Assembly: GCA_036677085.1 (NCBI GenBank)
Contig: JAKFFI010000006.1
Span: 1 to 64,000, forward strand
DNA from: JAGPUQ01 sp036677085
GTDB lineage: Bacteria > Pseudomonadota > Gammaproteobacteria > Pseudomonadales > Porticoccaceae
Direction of reading: 5' to 3'
Length of the DNA stretch: 64,000 nucleotides
The notes beneath the pieces were generated by a model. The model had not been told where the DNA came from and did not search any database. It saw only the letters and a program-made list of their open reading frames with translations. This document shows, in pieces, positions 1 through 9,300 of this stretch (position 1 is its first letter; each line of letters opens with the position of its first letter). A program made the position numbers and the translations under genes.

Positions 1-39
1 TTGCTAAACTGCGCCGAGCTTTCTGCCCGGACACCGGCC

Positions 40-762
40 ATGCCTCGGCGTGCCCGCCTCGCTTTAGCCAATGTCCCCCTGCACATCATCCAGCGCGGCA
101 ACAATCGCCAGGCTTGCTTTTTCGCCGACGAGGACTATCGCTTCTATCTCGACTGGTTGACTGAATATGCCGGCAAGACCGGCTGCCAAGTGCATGCCTA
201 TGTGCTGATGACCAACCATGTGCATCTCCTGATCTCGGCCGGTCGGGGCGAGGCGGTGGGAGCGCTGATGAAGGCGCTGGGGCAGCGCTATGTGCAATAT
301 GTCAATCGTACCTACCGGCGCAGCGGAACGCTTTGGGAAGGACGTTTTCGCTCCTGCCCGACCCAGGAGGAAACCTATCTGCTCGTCTGTCAGCGCTACA
401 TCGAGCTCAATCCGGTACGGGCGGGCATGGTGGAGCACCCGGCGCAATATCGCTGGTCGAGCTATCGGGCCAACGCGCAGGGTGAGACCAATGCCTTGGT
501 GAAGTCACATCCTCTCTACGAGGAGCTTGGTGCCGATCCCGCCAGCCGGGAGGCGGCCTACCGCGAGCTATTCCGCTACGAGTTGGAGCCCGGTTTGGTC
601 GATGAGATCCAGCAGGCGACGAACGGCAATTTCGCGTTGGGCAGTGAACACTTCGCGGCGCAGGTATCCTCGGCTTTGGGACGGCGCGCGCAGCCCGGGA
701 AATCGGGGCGTCCACGCAAGACGCTGGAGCCTGGGCCAGGGGGGCTTTTTGAAAAAGGATAG
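40..762 (+). CDS. REP-associated tyrosine transposase (RAYT, IS200-like Y1 family)
   Basis: This 240-residue protein belongs to the single-domain Y1 HUH transposases. The family nicks single-stranded DNA through a tyrosine-phosphodiester intermediate and is linked to the spread of REP palindromes. An N-terminal block with IIQRGNNR, the metal-binding HUH-type motif in TNHVHLL, a likely catalytic tyrosine in the following helix (LGQRYVQYVN) and the family signature YIELNPVRAGMV are all visible. An upstream in-frame TTG at base 1 would add 13 residues. I chose ATG at 40 because family members normally begin MPRRARL. The gene stands alone, with short direct repeats directly downstream. It reads as intact. 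RAYTs are usually single-copy domesticated genes, so it may or may not still be mobile. Confidence 0.9.
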   Translation: MPRRARLALANVPLHIIQRGNNRQACFFADEDYRFYLDWLTEYAGKTGCQVHAYVLMTNHVHLLISAGRGEAVGALMKALGQRYVQYVNRTYRRSGTLWEGRFRSCPTQEETYLLVCQRYIELNPVRAGMVEHPAQYRWSSYRANAQGETNALVKSHPLYEELGADPASREAAYRELFRYELEPGLVDEIQQATNGNFALGSEHFAAQVSSALGRRAQPGKSGRPRKTLEPGPGGLFEKG

Positions 763-779
763 GAAACCGTGGTCTGTCC

Positions 780-812
780 CCGATTTCTCGCCGATTTCTT
801 GCCGATTTCTCG
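780..812. repeat. Three 11-bp direct repeats behind the transposase
   Basis: Three consecutive copies of CCGATTTCTYG occupy 780-790, 791-801 and 802-812, 18 bases after the RAYT stop codon. They follow a short segment, GTGGTCTGTCCCC, of the kind often seen next to such transposases. They may be part of a REP-like terminal structure recognised by the transposase, but no full hairpin is obvious here. Confidence 0.55.
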
Positions 813-1042
813 CTAACCATCAACGCCGTTTCTATTGGAGCGTTGGTTGCTCTCGGTACAATCAAGGCCCTCTACGCACTGATGGGCCACGTCAAAGGAC
901 AGGTTAAGTAGTGTGCAATGAGCCTGGAAGTGGGCCGGCCGTTATGGTGGCAATAGCGGAAGCGGGGCCTAATCAGCACTTCGAACTGACGCCTCCACGC
1001 TGCGCGCTGCGGCGCCGCTCAGGCGCACGTTGAGCATCTCAA

Positions 1043-1549
1043 ATGCGCCTCTGGTCGTTGCATCCCCGGTACCTCGATCCAAAAGGGCTCGTTGCGTTGT
1101 GGCGAGAGGCACTGCTGGGTCAGTCTGTGCTGGGTGGAAACACCCGCGGCTATCGAAATCACCCGCAACTCGAGCGCTTTCGCGCTCAGCTCGCGCCGCT
1201 TTCCGCAATCAGCGCGTACCTTCAGGGCGTTCATGCGGAGGCAGTTGTCCGCGGCTATTCCTTCGACCGCAGCAAGATCGGCCCGGTGGGAGACCAAGCG
1301 CCCATGTTTGTCACGGCTGGTCAAGTCCAGCATGAGTGGCTTCATCTGCTTGAGAAGCTGGCGGTCCGCAATCCTGCGCTGTACGAACAGTGGCGCCCAC
1401 TGCGCGTTCCGGAATGCCATCCACTGTTCCGTGTTCGGCCTGGTCCAATCGAAGCATGGGAGCGCGTCGGTGGCATCTCGCCGCATGAGCGGTCGGGATA
1501 CTCCGATGGCGCCAAGTTGCCTGGCAGCGCGCGCGAGGATGGCGCGTAG
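1043..1549 (+). CDS. Pyrimidine dimer DNA glycosylase/endonuclease V-like protein with an aberrant tail
   Basis: Residues 1-142 match the bacterial pyrimidine-dimer glycosylase family (Pyr_excise). The family excises UV-induced cyclobutane dimers and cleaves the abasic site. Recognisable blocks are MRLWSLHPRYLD at the N terminus, WREALLGQSVLGG, TRGYRNHPQLERFR, GYSFDRSKI, a QHEWLHLLEKL helix and the terminal HPLF-PGPIEAWERV segment, where family members usually stop. The last 26 residues (from about base 1469) are not family-like and run opposite to an IS481 transposase remnant. The original stop codon seems to have been replaced by insertion debris. The enzyme core is complete and may still work. 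No strong ribosome binding site is visible before the ATG. Confidence 0.8.
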   Translation: MRLWSLHPRYLDPKGLVALWREALLGQSVLGGNTRGYRNHPQLERFRAQLAPLSAISAYLQGVHAEAVVRGYSFDRSKIGPVGDQAPMFVTAGQVQHEWLHLLEKLAVRNPALYEQWRPLRVPECHPLFRVRPGPIEAWERVGGISPHERSGYSDGAKLPGSAREDGA

Positions 1550-1635
1550 ACCGAGGCGGCGGTTTGCGGATGCAGTGCCTCCGGGGGCCGTTCCCGGTTG
1601 TATTCGTGACGATAGCGATTGAACTTGCGCTGTCG
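1492..1635 (-). pseudogene. IS481-family transposase C-terminal remnant
   Basis: Read on the minus strand, about 48 codons encode a segment containing RQRKFNRYRHEYNRERPPEA and then ASVYAPSSRALPG. This is the characteristic C-terminal end of IS481-type DDE transposases, normally followed by LPPLEYP; here APSEYPD follows. No catalytic core (DDE) is present in any frame nearby, and the upstream part loses similarity at once. It is a short relic. It overlaps the tail of the glycosylase gene on the other strand, which dates the damage to that gene. Confidence 0.7.
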
Positions 1636-1820
1636 GGCTGCGAGGTGGCAGAACGAGGGCTTGCCTTTCGCGGTCATGCTGGTAACCATAAGGCCATGTC
1701 GAGGACGCGATTTGGGCGGGCCACCGTTCCGGACCGCCGTGATCCGCGCAGCGCGAGCCAAACAAACAGCCGCGAGCGACCCAAAAATATAAGCTTTTTT
1801 CTTGCTTCGGACGATTTTTC

Positions 1821-1862
1821 AACCACCGCTATCCAACCACCACTGTCTAACCACCACTATGG
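1821..1862. repeat. Three tandem 14-bp repeats upstream of the monooxygenase
   Basis: Three back-to-back 14-bp units with consensus AACCACCRCTRTSB lie at 1821-1834, 1835-1848 and 1849-1862, ending 10 bases before the monooxygenase ATG. The placement suggests an operator or a translational control element. The heptamer AACCACC also occurs upstream of the second monooxygenase, on the coding strand of that gene near 53453-53459. Confidence 0.6.
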
Positions 1863-1872
1863 GGATACTTCG

Positions 1873-3687
1873 ATGACCACTGCCAAACCCTACACCACCG
1901 ACCCGGCCGAGCTGGGTTTCGACCCCGAGGCATTGCGCCGCAAGTACGAATACGAGCGCGATAAGCGCCTGCGCCCGGAGGGCTTCGGCCAGTACCGCGA
2001 CGCCAGGGGCGAGCTTGCGGAATTCATGGTCGATCACTATGCGACGCCCTTTGTCCGCGAACCCCTGACCGACGAAGTCGAGTTCGCCATCATCGGCGGC
2101 GGCTACGGGGGCCTGCTGGCGGGCGCCCGGCTGCGGGAGATCGGCGTGGAAAGCATCCGCTTCATCGACCGCGCCGGCGATTTCGGTGGCACCTGGTACT
2201 GGAACCGCTACCCCGGCGCCCAGTGCGACATCGAGGCCTACGTCTACATGCCGCTGCTCGACGAACTCGACTATGTGCCCACCGAGCGCTATGCCCATGC
2301 GCCGGAGCTGCTCCAGCACAGCATCAACATCGCCAAGCACTACGATCTGTATCGCGATACCTGCTTCCAGACCGAAGTCACCGGGATGGAGTGGGACGAC
2401 ACCAGCAAGCACTGGATCATCCGCACCAATCGCGGCGATGCGATGAAAGCCCGCTTTGTCGCCATGGCCAACGGTCCCCTCACGCGGCCCAAGCTGCCCG
2501 GCATTCCCGGCGTGGAAAAATTCAAGGGCCATACCTTCCACACCAGCCGCTGGGACTACGGCTACACCGGCGGCAGCTGCGAAGGCGGCATGAACAAGCT
2601 CAACGACAAGCGCGTCGCCATCATCGGCACCGGCGCCACGGCCATCCAGTGCATCCCGCATCTGGGTGAGGACGCCAAGCACCTGTACGTATTCCAGCGC
2701 ACGCCCTCGTCGGTGGACGCCCGCCACAATGCACCCACAGATCCGGCGTGGAAAGCCAAACTGACCCCGGGGTGGCACAAGCGGCGGGTCGAGAACTTCA
2801 ACCAGACCCTCGGCGGCAGCTACACCGACGACGACATGGTCGGCGATGGCTGGACCGACATCTTCCGCAATGTCGGCGGCATCGTCACCGGCAACGTTGA
2901 CGACCTGACCCAGGAGCAAAAGGACGAAGTCTTCGAACTCGCCGATTTCAAGAAAATGCAGGAAATTCGCGACCGCGCGGCGGCCATCGTCGAAAATCCG
3001 GAAACGGCTGAAAAGCTGCAAGCCTACTACCGGCAATTCTGCAAGCGGCCCTGTTTCCACGATGAATACCTGCAAACCTACAACCGCCCCAACGTGACGC
3101 TGATCGACACCGATGGCCGTGGTATCGACGCGGTCACCGAAACCGGGGTGATCTTCGACGGTGTCGAATACGCAGTGGATTGCCTGATCTTCTCCACCGG
3201 CTTCGAGGTGGGCACCGGCTACACCAGCCAGTCCGGCTATGACCTGATCGGCAAGAATGGCACCAAGCTGAGTGAAAAATGGGCCAATGGCATGCGTACC
3301 CACCACGGTCTCACCACCCACGATTTCCCCAACTGCTTCGTGCTCGGCTTCACCCAGACCGGAGTTACGCCGAATGCGACCCATATGCTGGACGAGCAGG
3401 CGAGCCAGATGGCCTATATCGTCAAGCAGGTGAGAGCACGCGGCGCGAAGACGGTGGAAGCCACCGCGGAAGGCGAGGCCGAGTGGTGCGCGATCTGCGA
3501 CAGCTACGGCAACAAGACTGAGCAATTGCTGGCGCAGTGCACGCCGGGCTACTACAACAACGAGGGCGGCAAGGCGAACAAGAACGGCTTCATCTCCGGC
3601 CAGTACGGCGGCGGCGCGGTCAAGTTCTTCAAGATCCTCGAAGAGTGGCGCAACGAGGGCAACCTCAAGGGGCTGGAGGTCCGCTGA
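1873..3687 (+). CDS. Baeyer-Villiger-type flavin monooxygenase (cyclohexanone/phenylacetone monooxygenase group)
   Basis: This 604-residue protein should use FAD, NADPH and O2 to insert oxygen next to a ketone, giving an ester or lactone. An FAD-binding GGGYGG lies at about 75-80, GGTWYWNRYPGAQCD at 105-119, the Baeyer-Villiger fingerprint FKGHTFHTSRWD at 217-228, and a second nucleotide-binding GTGATA at 252-257. Length and domain order fit type I enzymes with an N-terminal extension of about 65 residues before the FAD fold. An open frame extends upstream to 1564, but that part runs through the IS debris and repeats, so ATG at 1873 is preferred. A downstream crotonase is 279 bases away and probably separately expressed, because a stem-loop follows the stop codon. 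The substrate cannot be told from sequence. Confidence 0.9.
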   Translation: MTTAKPYTTDPAELGFDPEALRRKYEYERDKRLRPEGFGQYRDARGELAEFMVDHYATPFVREPLTDEVEFAIIGGGYGGLLAGARLREIGVESIRFIDRAGDFGGTWYWNRYPGAQCDIEAYVYMPLLDELDYVPTERYAHAPELLQHSINIAKHYDLYRDTCFQTEVTGMEWDDTSKHWIIRTNRGDAMKARFVAMANGPLTRPKLPGIPGVEKFKGHTFHTSRWDYGYTGGSCEGGMNKLNDKRVAIIGTGATAIQCIPHLGEDAKHLYVFQRTPSSVDARHNAPTDPAWKAKLTPGWHKRRVENFNQTLGGSYTDDDMVGDGWTDIFRNVGGIVTGNVDDLTQEQKDEVFELADFKKMQEIRDRAAAIVENPETAEKLQAYYRQFCKRPCFHDEYLQTYNRPNVTLIDTDGRGIDAVTETGVIFDGVEYAVDCLIFSTGFEVGTGYTSQSGYDLIGKNGTKLSEKWANGMRTHHGLTTHDFPNCFVLGFTQTGVTPNATHMLDEQASQMAYIVKQVRARGAKTVEATAEGEAEWCAICDSYGNKTEQLLAQCTPGYYNNEGGKANKNGFISGQYGGGAVKFFKILEEWRNEGNLKGLEVR

Positions 3688-3689
3688 AG

Positions 3690-3709
3690 CAGCGGCCTTC
3701 GGGCCGCTG
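3690..3709 (+). terminator. Stem-loop after the monooxygenase
   Basis: An 8-bp GC-rich stem (CAGCGGCC/GGCCGCTG) closed by a stable TTCG tetraloop begins two bases after the stop codon. The downstream tail is only moderately T-rich, so this may terminate transcription or protect the 3' end. Confidence 0.6.
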
Positions 3710-3966
3710 TCCTGTTCATGGTGAGCGCCGGGCGGCTCCGGGACGGGGCGTCGCCCGGCCGAAGGACAGGATTCCACCCCGCATCACTCCCGGTTTGCGC
3801 GGCGGGCGCAATAGCAATAATTGTTGGAGCGTCTCAAGGACGTCCATCGCGGCGCCTTCCTTTCCCGGCGCGCAGCCCTGTAGGCCGGGCTGGACAGGTT
3901 GCGGTTGGTTTCGCGCAGGCGAGCTCCTATCATGCCGGGCAAATCTGCGCGCCCGAGGGACTGCCC

Positions 3967-4752
3967 GTGACTACCAAGACCCTGGAATTCTGCACCACCC
4001 GACTCGATGGCCGTGTGCTCACGGTCACCATCAACCGGCCCGAGGTGATGAACTCCCTGCATCCGCCGGCCAATTTCGAGCTGGAGCAGGTGTTCGATGC
4101 CTTCGCCGCCGATTCTGAGCAGTGGGTCGCGATTCTCACCGGCGCCGGCGACCGCGCCTTCAGCGCCGGCAACGATCTCAAGTACCAGGCCGCGGGCGGC
4201 AAGCGCGGGAGCCCCCGCTCTGGCTTTGCTGGGCTCACTGCGCGCTTTGATCTCAACAAGCCGGTGATCGCGGCGGTCAACGGCGTCGCCATGGGCGGCG
4301 GGTTTGAAATTGCGTTGGCCTGCGATCTGATCGTGGCGTCGGAAACCGCGGTGTTCGCGCTGCCGGAGCCGCGTGTCGGTCTCGCCGCGCTGGCGGGCGG
4401 CGTGCATCGCCTGCCGCGCCAGATCGGGCTCAAGCGTGCGATGAGCATGATCCTCACCGGGCGCCGGGTCGGTGCCGCCGAGGGCAAGGAGATGGGTTTC
4501 GTGAACGAAGTGGTGCCGCCGGCGCAGCTCATGGCTGCGGCGCGGCGCTGGGCCGATCTCATTCTAGAGTGTTCGCCGTTGTCGATTCGTGCCAGCAAGG
4601 ACTCGGTGATGCGCGGGCTGGATCACGCCGATCTGGAACAGGCCATGGCGCAGCAGTTGGACAGCGTGGGGGAACTCTTTCGCAGCCAGGATTTCATCGA
4701 AGGGCCGCGAGCCTTTGCCGAGAAGCGCCCGCCCAACTGGCAGGGCAAGTGA
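3967..4752 (+). CDS. Enoyl-CoA hydratase/isomerase family protein
   Basis: This 261-residue crotonase-fold protein probably hydrates or isomerises an unsaturated acyl-CoA thioester. The oxyanion-hole segments FSAGNDLKYQ and NGVAMGGGFEIALACD are present, followed by PEPRVGLAALAGGVHRLPRQIG, which keeps the glutamate aligned with crotonase Glu144. The C-terminal FIEGPRAFAEKRPPNW is typical. The open frame continues upstream to 3718 without similarity. A GAGGGA ribosome binding site at 3954-3961 points to the GTG start at 3967. The FkbM methyltransferase gene begins 20 bases after its stop and may be co-transcribed. Position behind the monooxygenase suggests a role in ring-cleavage product breakdown, which is inference. 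Confidence 0.85.
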   Translation: MTTKTLEFCTTRLDGRVLTVTINRPEVMNSLHPPANFELEQVFDAFAADSEQWVAILTGAGDRAFSAGNDLKYQAAGGKRGSPRSGFAGLTARFDLNKPVIAAVNGVAMGGGFEIALACDLIVASETAVFALPEPRVGLAALAGGVHRLPRQIGLKRAMSMILTGRRVGAAEGKEMGFVNEVVPPAQLMAAARRWADLILECSPLSIRASKDSVMRGLDHADLEQAMAQQLDSVGELFRSQDFIEGPRAFAEKRPPNWQGK

Positions 4753-4771
4753 TGCAGTCGGAGGTGCGGGC

Positions 4772-5452
4772 GTGGAAAAGGTAGGGGAATTCTGGCTACC
4801 GGACGTCGATCTGCGGCGCTGGAGCAACTGGGGCAAGACCCGGCGCAAGACGCTGGAGCGCTACGGCCAGGGCGCCGGACCCAAGGCCGCCGACATGGAA
4901 GCGGCCCTGGCCAACATCCCGAAGGGCGGTCTGGCCCTGGACGGCGGCGCCAACGTCGGCGCCTACACGCGCATCATGGCGCAGCACTTCGACCGCGTGA
5001 TCGCGTTCGAGCCCGCGCCGGATACCTTCGCCTGCCTCGAACGCAATGTGCGTGACTGGGGACTTGGCGCGCGAGTCGAAGTCCGCCCCGTGGCGCTCTC
5101 GGATCGCCGCGAGCAGGTCGGGCTGAAGGGCCGGTTCGGGCATCGTTCGCTGTCGCGGCGGATATCGGGTCCGGGCGCCATTCAGAGTCTGCCCATTGAT
5201 GACCTGGAACTGCCGGCGCTCGCGTTTCTGAAGCTGGATCTGGAAGGTTACGAGGTGCGCGCCCTGCGCGGCGCGTTGGCGACGCTCCAGCGCTGCCGTC
5301 CTTATGTCTTGTTCGAAGACAAGCCCCACAAGTCGGAACTCTACGGCGAGGCTCGGGAAGCGCACGATATTCTGCTATCCTTGGGCGCGCGATTGATCGC
5401 CCGGATCGGCAAGAATGGCAATGACTGGCTTTATGGCTTTACTGCCGATTGA
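4772..5452 (+). CDS. FkbM family SAM-dependent methyltransferase
   Basis: This 226-residue protein has the class I methyltransferase fold with FkbM-family features. Motif I is LDGGANVGAYTRI, the acidic segment after strand 2 is FEPAPDTF, and the LKLDLEGYEVRAL block is the family hallmark. FkbM enzymes O-methylate sugars, lipids or polyketides, and the substrate here is unknown. The GTG start at 4772 is supported by a Shine-Dalgarno GGAGGT at 4760-4765 with six bases of spacing. An ATG at 4715, inside the preceding gene, would add 19 unconserved residues. It lies immediately after the crotonase gene. Confidence 0.8.
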   Translation: MEKVGEFWLPDVDLRRWSNWGKTRRKTLERYGQGAGPKAADMEAALANIPKGGLALDGGANVGAYTRIMAQHFDRVIAFEPAPDTFACLERNVRDWGLGARVEVRPVALSDRREQVGLKGRFGHRSLSRRISGPGAIQSLPIDDLELPALAFLKLDLEGYEVRALRGALATLQRCRPYVLFEDKPHKSELYGEAREAHDILLSLGARLIARIGKNGNDWLYGFTAD

Positions 5453-5527
5453 CAGTTGTTCAACAGGTCGTGAGGACATCGGAAGCAACTGGCGGCGCAG
5501 CGCCGCAAGCGGGTCCGCTCGCACGGT

Positions 5528-5583
5528 AAGGTTCCGCAATACGCAAGGTTCAGCAATACAAAAGTTCAAAAGTTCCGTAATAC
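5528..5583. repeat. Imperfect 17-bp direct repeats before tRNA-Arg
   Basis: Two adjacent 17-bp units starting AAGGTTC and ending GCAATACRM lie at 5528-5544 and 5545-5561. A degenerate third copy (AAGTTC...AGTTCCGTAATAC) extends to 5583. The block ends 30 bases before the tRNA gene. It is AT-richer than its surroundings, and its function is unknown. Confidence 0.45.
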
Positions 5584-5613
5584 ACCCGCAGAACCGATCG
5601 CGGGCAGCACTTC

Positions 5614-5690
5614 GCCTCTGTAGCTCAGTTGGATAGAGTAACCGGCTTCGAACCGGTTGGTCGGGAGTTCGAGTCTCTCCAGGGGCGCCA
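5614..5690 (+). tRNA. tRNA-Arg (anticodon TCG)
   Basis: A 77-base cloverleaf is readable. The acceptor stem GCCTCTG pairs with CAGGGGC, with one G-T wobble. The D-arm is GCTC/GAGT. The anticodon stem ACCGG/CCGGT holds a seven-base loop CTTCGAA with anticodon TCG. The T-arm is GGGAG/CTCTC with a TTCGAGT loop. The CCA end is encoded (5688-5690). It decodes CGA arginine codons. No integrase or other sign of use as an attachment site is seen on either side. Confidence 0.95.
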
Positions 5691-5792
5691 TTTTCTGGCA
5701 CCGAAATTCTTGGCACGGGCTTTGTACGAGCGGAAATTTTCCGGGCTGAAGTCCGCTTCTGCAGTGACCTTATCGCTGGTCACCTTTCGCGC

Positions 5793-6377
5793 TCACTCCG
5801 CGCGCAGTCCGTGCCGCTCCCGGTTGTCATTGCGTTCGCGCGCACTCTTGCGAAACAGCACATAGGTAGCACCCACGCCGCCGTCGCGACGCTGCGCGCT
5901 GTGGAACGCCAGCACCTCGTCCAGTTCCCGCAGCCAGTGGTTGACGCAGCTCTTGAGCAGAGCGGGCGGATTGCGCCCTTCGCCACGGCCGTGGCTGATG
6001 AGGCCGCAGCGGAGGTCATGGTTCATGGCATCGCGCGCAAACTGAAATACGGCCAGCCGCGCCTGTTCCACCGTCAGCCGATGCAGATCGAGTCGCGAAT
6101 CGATGGCGTAATGGCCCTGTCGCAGATTCTTGAAGACGCCGTTCTGGACGCCGTCGCGCTTCCAGGCCAGCACATCCCAGGGTTCGACGGCCACCACCCG
6201 CTCGGCGCGCGCCAGATGGTTGCCGTCGCGGATCCGTTCCTGCGCCGCGGCCTGGCGGCGGACGTCCAGCCCCGGCGAGCGCTCGCTGACCTTGGGGCTG
6301 ATCACGCGCACGGCCTGGCGCAGCGGCTCCACCGCGCCGATCAGCTCGTCAAACCCAGGTTGGTCCGTGTCCGTCAT
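5793..6377 (-). CDS. Smr domain protein (SmrA/YdaL-like putative endonuclease)
   Basis: This 194-residue protein has a C-terminal Smr domain, marked by DLHRLTVEQARLAV at the start and the SHGRGEGRNPPALLK motif (HGxG type), ending in GATYVLFRKS. The N-terminal part (about 100 residues) is charged and linker-like. Stand-alone Smr proteins of gammaproteobacteria are nucleases implicated in nucleic-acid processing, for example rescue of collided ribosomes by SmrB. Which subgroup this one belongs to is uncertain. The ATG at 6377 gives MTDTDQPGFDEL, a normal family start. It overlaps the end of the upstream GGDEF-EAL gene by 29 bases, so the two are probably translationally linked. Confidence 0.82.
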   Translation of the reverse strand: MTDTDQPGFDELIGAVEPLRQAVRVISPKVSERSPGLDVRRQAAAQERIRDGNHLARAERVVAVEPWDVLAWKRDGVQNGVFKNLRQGHYAIDSRLDLHRLTVEQARLAVFQFARDAMNHDLRCGLISHGRGEGRNPPALLKSCVNHWLRELDEVLAFHSAQRRDGGVGATYVLFRKSARERNDNRERHGLRAE

Positions 6378-9300
6378 GGTTGCCAGCATAGGCGGGTGGC
6401 GTGCCGCGGCGCAACCTGTCGCAGCGGTCTGCTGGATCCACATCCCGGATATAAAGACGCTCGAACTCGGCGGCTGGCAGCGGCCGTGAATAGAGGTAGC
6501 CCTGGTGCAGTGCACAGCCCAGGCCGCACAGAAATTCGGCCTGCTCCTCGGTCTCTACGCCTTCGGCCACGGTGCGCAGTTTCAGGTTCCTTGCTATGGC
6601 GATGATGCTCTCGACGATCGCGGCATCATTGGTATCCTGAAGGATATCGCGCACATAGCTTTTGTCGATCTTGATTTCGTCGAGGGGAAGGTGTTTGAGA
6701 TAGTACAGTGAAGAGTAACCGGTGCCGAAATCGTCGACCGAAATAAGCGCTCCCAGGCGCTTGAGTTCATGCAAGCGCGAGCGAACGCTGTCCACGTTCT
6801 CGATCAGGGTGCCCTCCGTGATTTCCAGAGTCAGGGCGCCGGAAGCTATGTCAAAGCGCGCCATGTTGTCGCCAATGCATTGCACAAAGTCGGGGTGGCG
6901 GAACTGGAGAGGACTGACGTTGATGGCAATTCCGAAGTGCTGCCCCCCGAGGCTGCGGTGCCAGGCTGCGAGCCGTGCGCAGGCGTTCTGAGTTACCCAC
7001 TTGCCGATCATGTAGATCAACCCGGATTCTTCTGCCAGCGGAATGAAATCCGCCGGCGGCACCAGTCCATGTCCCGGTCGGTTCCAGCGCAACAGGGCCT
7101 CGGCTCCGCACACCCTCCGATCGGCATCGATTTTCGGTTGAAAGTAGAGTTCCAGCTCGTCGCGTTCGACCGCCATGCGCAGATCCTGTTCGATGGCCAA
7201 CCGGGTATTCGCGCTCGACTGCAGGCTCGGTTCGTAGAAGCAGAGGGTATCGCGCCCCTGCTTCTTGGCTTGATACATGGCGATATCGGCCTGGTGCAGC
7301 AGATCCTCGGCGCGGTCTCCGTCGCGGGGGAATATGGTGATGCCGATACTGGCAGTAACACGATGTCCGTGCCCCGCGACAAGGTACTCGCCCGAAAGGC
7401 AGGCGCGGAGTTTTTCTGCCACGATTCGCGCGTTGTCGGTCAGCGTTGCGGGCTCGTTGCCGAGCGAGGTCACCAGCACCACGAATTCATCCCCGCCCAG
7501 GCGCGCGACAGTGTCCTCCTCGCGCACGGTCGCGATGCAGCGTTCGGCGATCTGGCGCAGCAGCAGATCGCCGGTGCCATGGCCGAGGCTGTCGTTGAGC
7601 AGCTTGAAGCGATCGAGATCGAGAAACAGCACGGCACCGTAGTAACCGTTGCGGCTGGCGTGGGCGCTGGCCTGCCGCAGGCGATCGAGCAACAGCCGCC
7701 TGTTGGCAAGCCCGGTCAGCGGGTCGTAGTAGGCGAGACGCTCGATTTCCTCCAGCGCCCGCTTGTAATCGGTGATGTCGGCCGTAGCACCATGCAGCCG
7801 GTTTCTGCCGTTGGACCGGTCGACCTCGCCCTGACTGCGGAACCAGCGCAAACCCCGGTCGGGCAGGTTGATCCGGAACTCGAACTGAAACAACTTTCCG
7901 CATTCCATGGCCGCGCGCACCGCGGCGTCGAACGCAGCGCTATCTTGCGGGTGGAGCAGTTGCAGGGTTTCCGCATGCGTCTTGGGGAGGAAATCTTTGG
8001 ATGCTCCGAGTACTCCCGCGGCGCCTTCCGCCCAGTGCATTTCTCCCGTGCGCCAATCCAGTTCCCAGGATGCGATGCCGTAGGCCTGGCTCGCCAGACG
8101 AATGATCTCTTCCTTGCGCATCAACTGCGCAGTCAATGTCTGCCGCTCCTGTTCGCTGCGCTGGTGCTCGGTGATATCGCGGATCGTGGCGAGCAACGCG
8201 GGCTTGCCATCCCAGGCGATCACGCTCAAGCTGGCTTCGAGATCGATGCGCCGGCCATCGGCATGCACCATGCTCCAGTCGACATGGCCACTTCCCTGGC
8301 GGAGCACATTTTCCAGTATCTCCCTGGCCAACTGGTCGGAATCGCGGCCATCGGCCTGGCGGGGCAGCGACAGCGCCGCCACCGGACAGCCAAGGGTAGC
8401 GGCGCGGTCGCGGCCCAGCATCAGCGCAAACTGCGCGTTGCATTCCACCACGATGTTTCTGTCGTCGATGATGGCCACGCCGTCGTGGATGGATTCGATC
8501 AGGCGCTGGTAATTGCCGCGCGTTTCTTCCAGCGCCGCCGTGGTCTGGACAAGACGGGTGATGTCCAGTGCGCTGATGACGTAGTAATCGATCGCACCGG
8601 ATGCGTTGCGTATGGCGCTATCCACGACCCACAGGTGTATCAGCTCGCCGGCTTTGGTGCGCCACCAGGTGCGGCCCGTCCAGGCATCGAGAGCGCTCTT
8701 GCCGGCCAGAAAGTCGCCGAGGCCAGGGCTGTCCTGACCGATGAAAATATCGCTGGTCAGCGTGAAGCCGAGGAACTCCTCCCGCGAATAGCCACTGACG
8801 TCCAGCGCGGCCTGGTTGGCGCGAATGACTTTTCCGGTGCTGTCGGCGATCAGTTGAGGCGCGCTGGTATCGAAGGCAACGGCGGCGATACGCCATTCCT
8901 CCCGAACCCGGTAGGCTTCCGAGACATCGTGGAATACCAGCACCCCCCCTTCGATGGCGCCGTCCACACCGCGGATCGGGGCCGCGCTGTCGGCGATGTA
9001 GTATCTCCGGCCGTCGCGAGCGGTCAGCACGGCATGGTTGGCGAGCTGCTGGATCTCGCCGGTCGCCATTGCCTGCACCACCGGGTTCGTCATCGCCGCT
9101 CCGGAGAGGGAATTGGTGAGTGCGAAGACGTTCTCCAGAGATTGGCCGATCGCGTCCGCGTGCGGCCAGCCGGTCAGCGCTTCGGCCACCGGATTGATGC
9201 GCTCGACCCTCAGTTGGGTATCGACAATGATGACGGCGTCGCCAATGGAATCGAGGATGCGGTCGAGCCGCTGTTCACGCTGGTGCAATGCCTGGAAATT

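Noticed and set aside
1019..1822. 267-residue minus-strand frame opposite the glycosylase
   Set aside because: No conserved protein features. The IS481 relic is in a different frame, and the plus strand shows a known repair family.
1819..3777. 652-residue minus-strand frame opposite the first monooxygenase
   Set aside because: Composition is that of an antisense shadow. The plus strand holds all flavoprotein motifs.
5614..5690. Possible attachment site for a genomic island at tRNA-Arg
   Set aside because: No integrase and no second copy of the tRNA 3' end was seen in the window.
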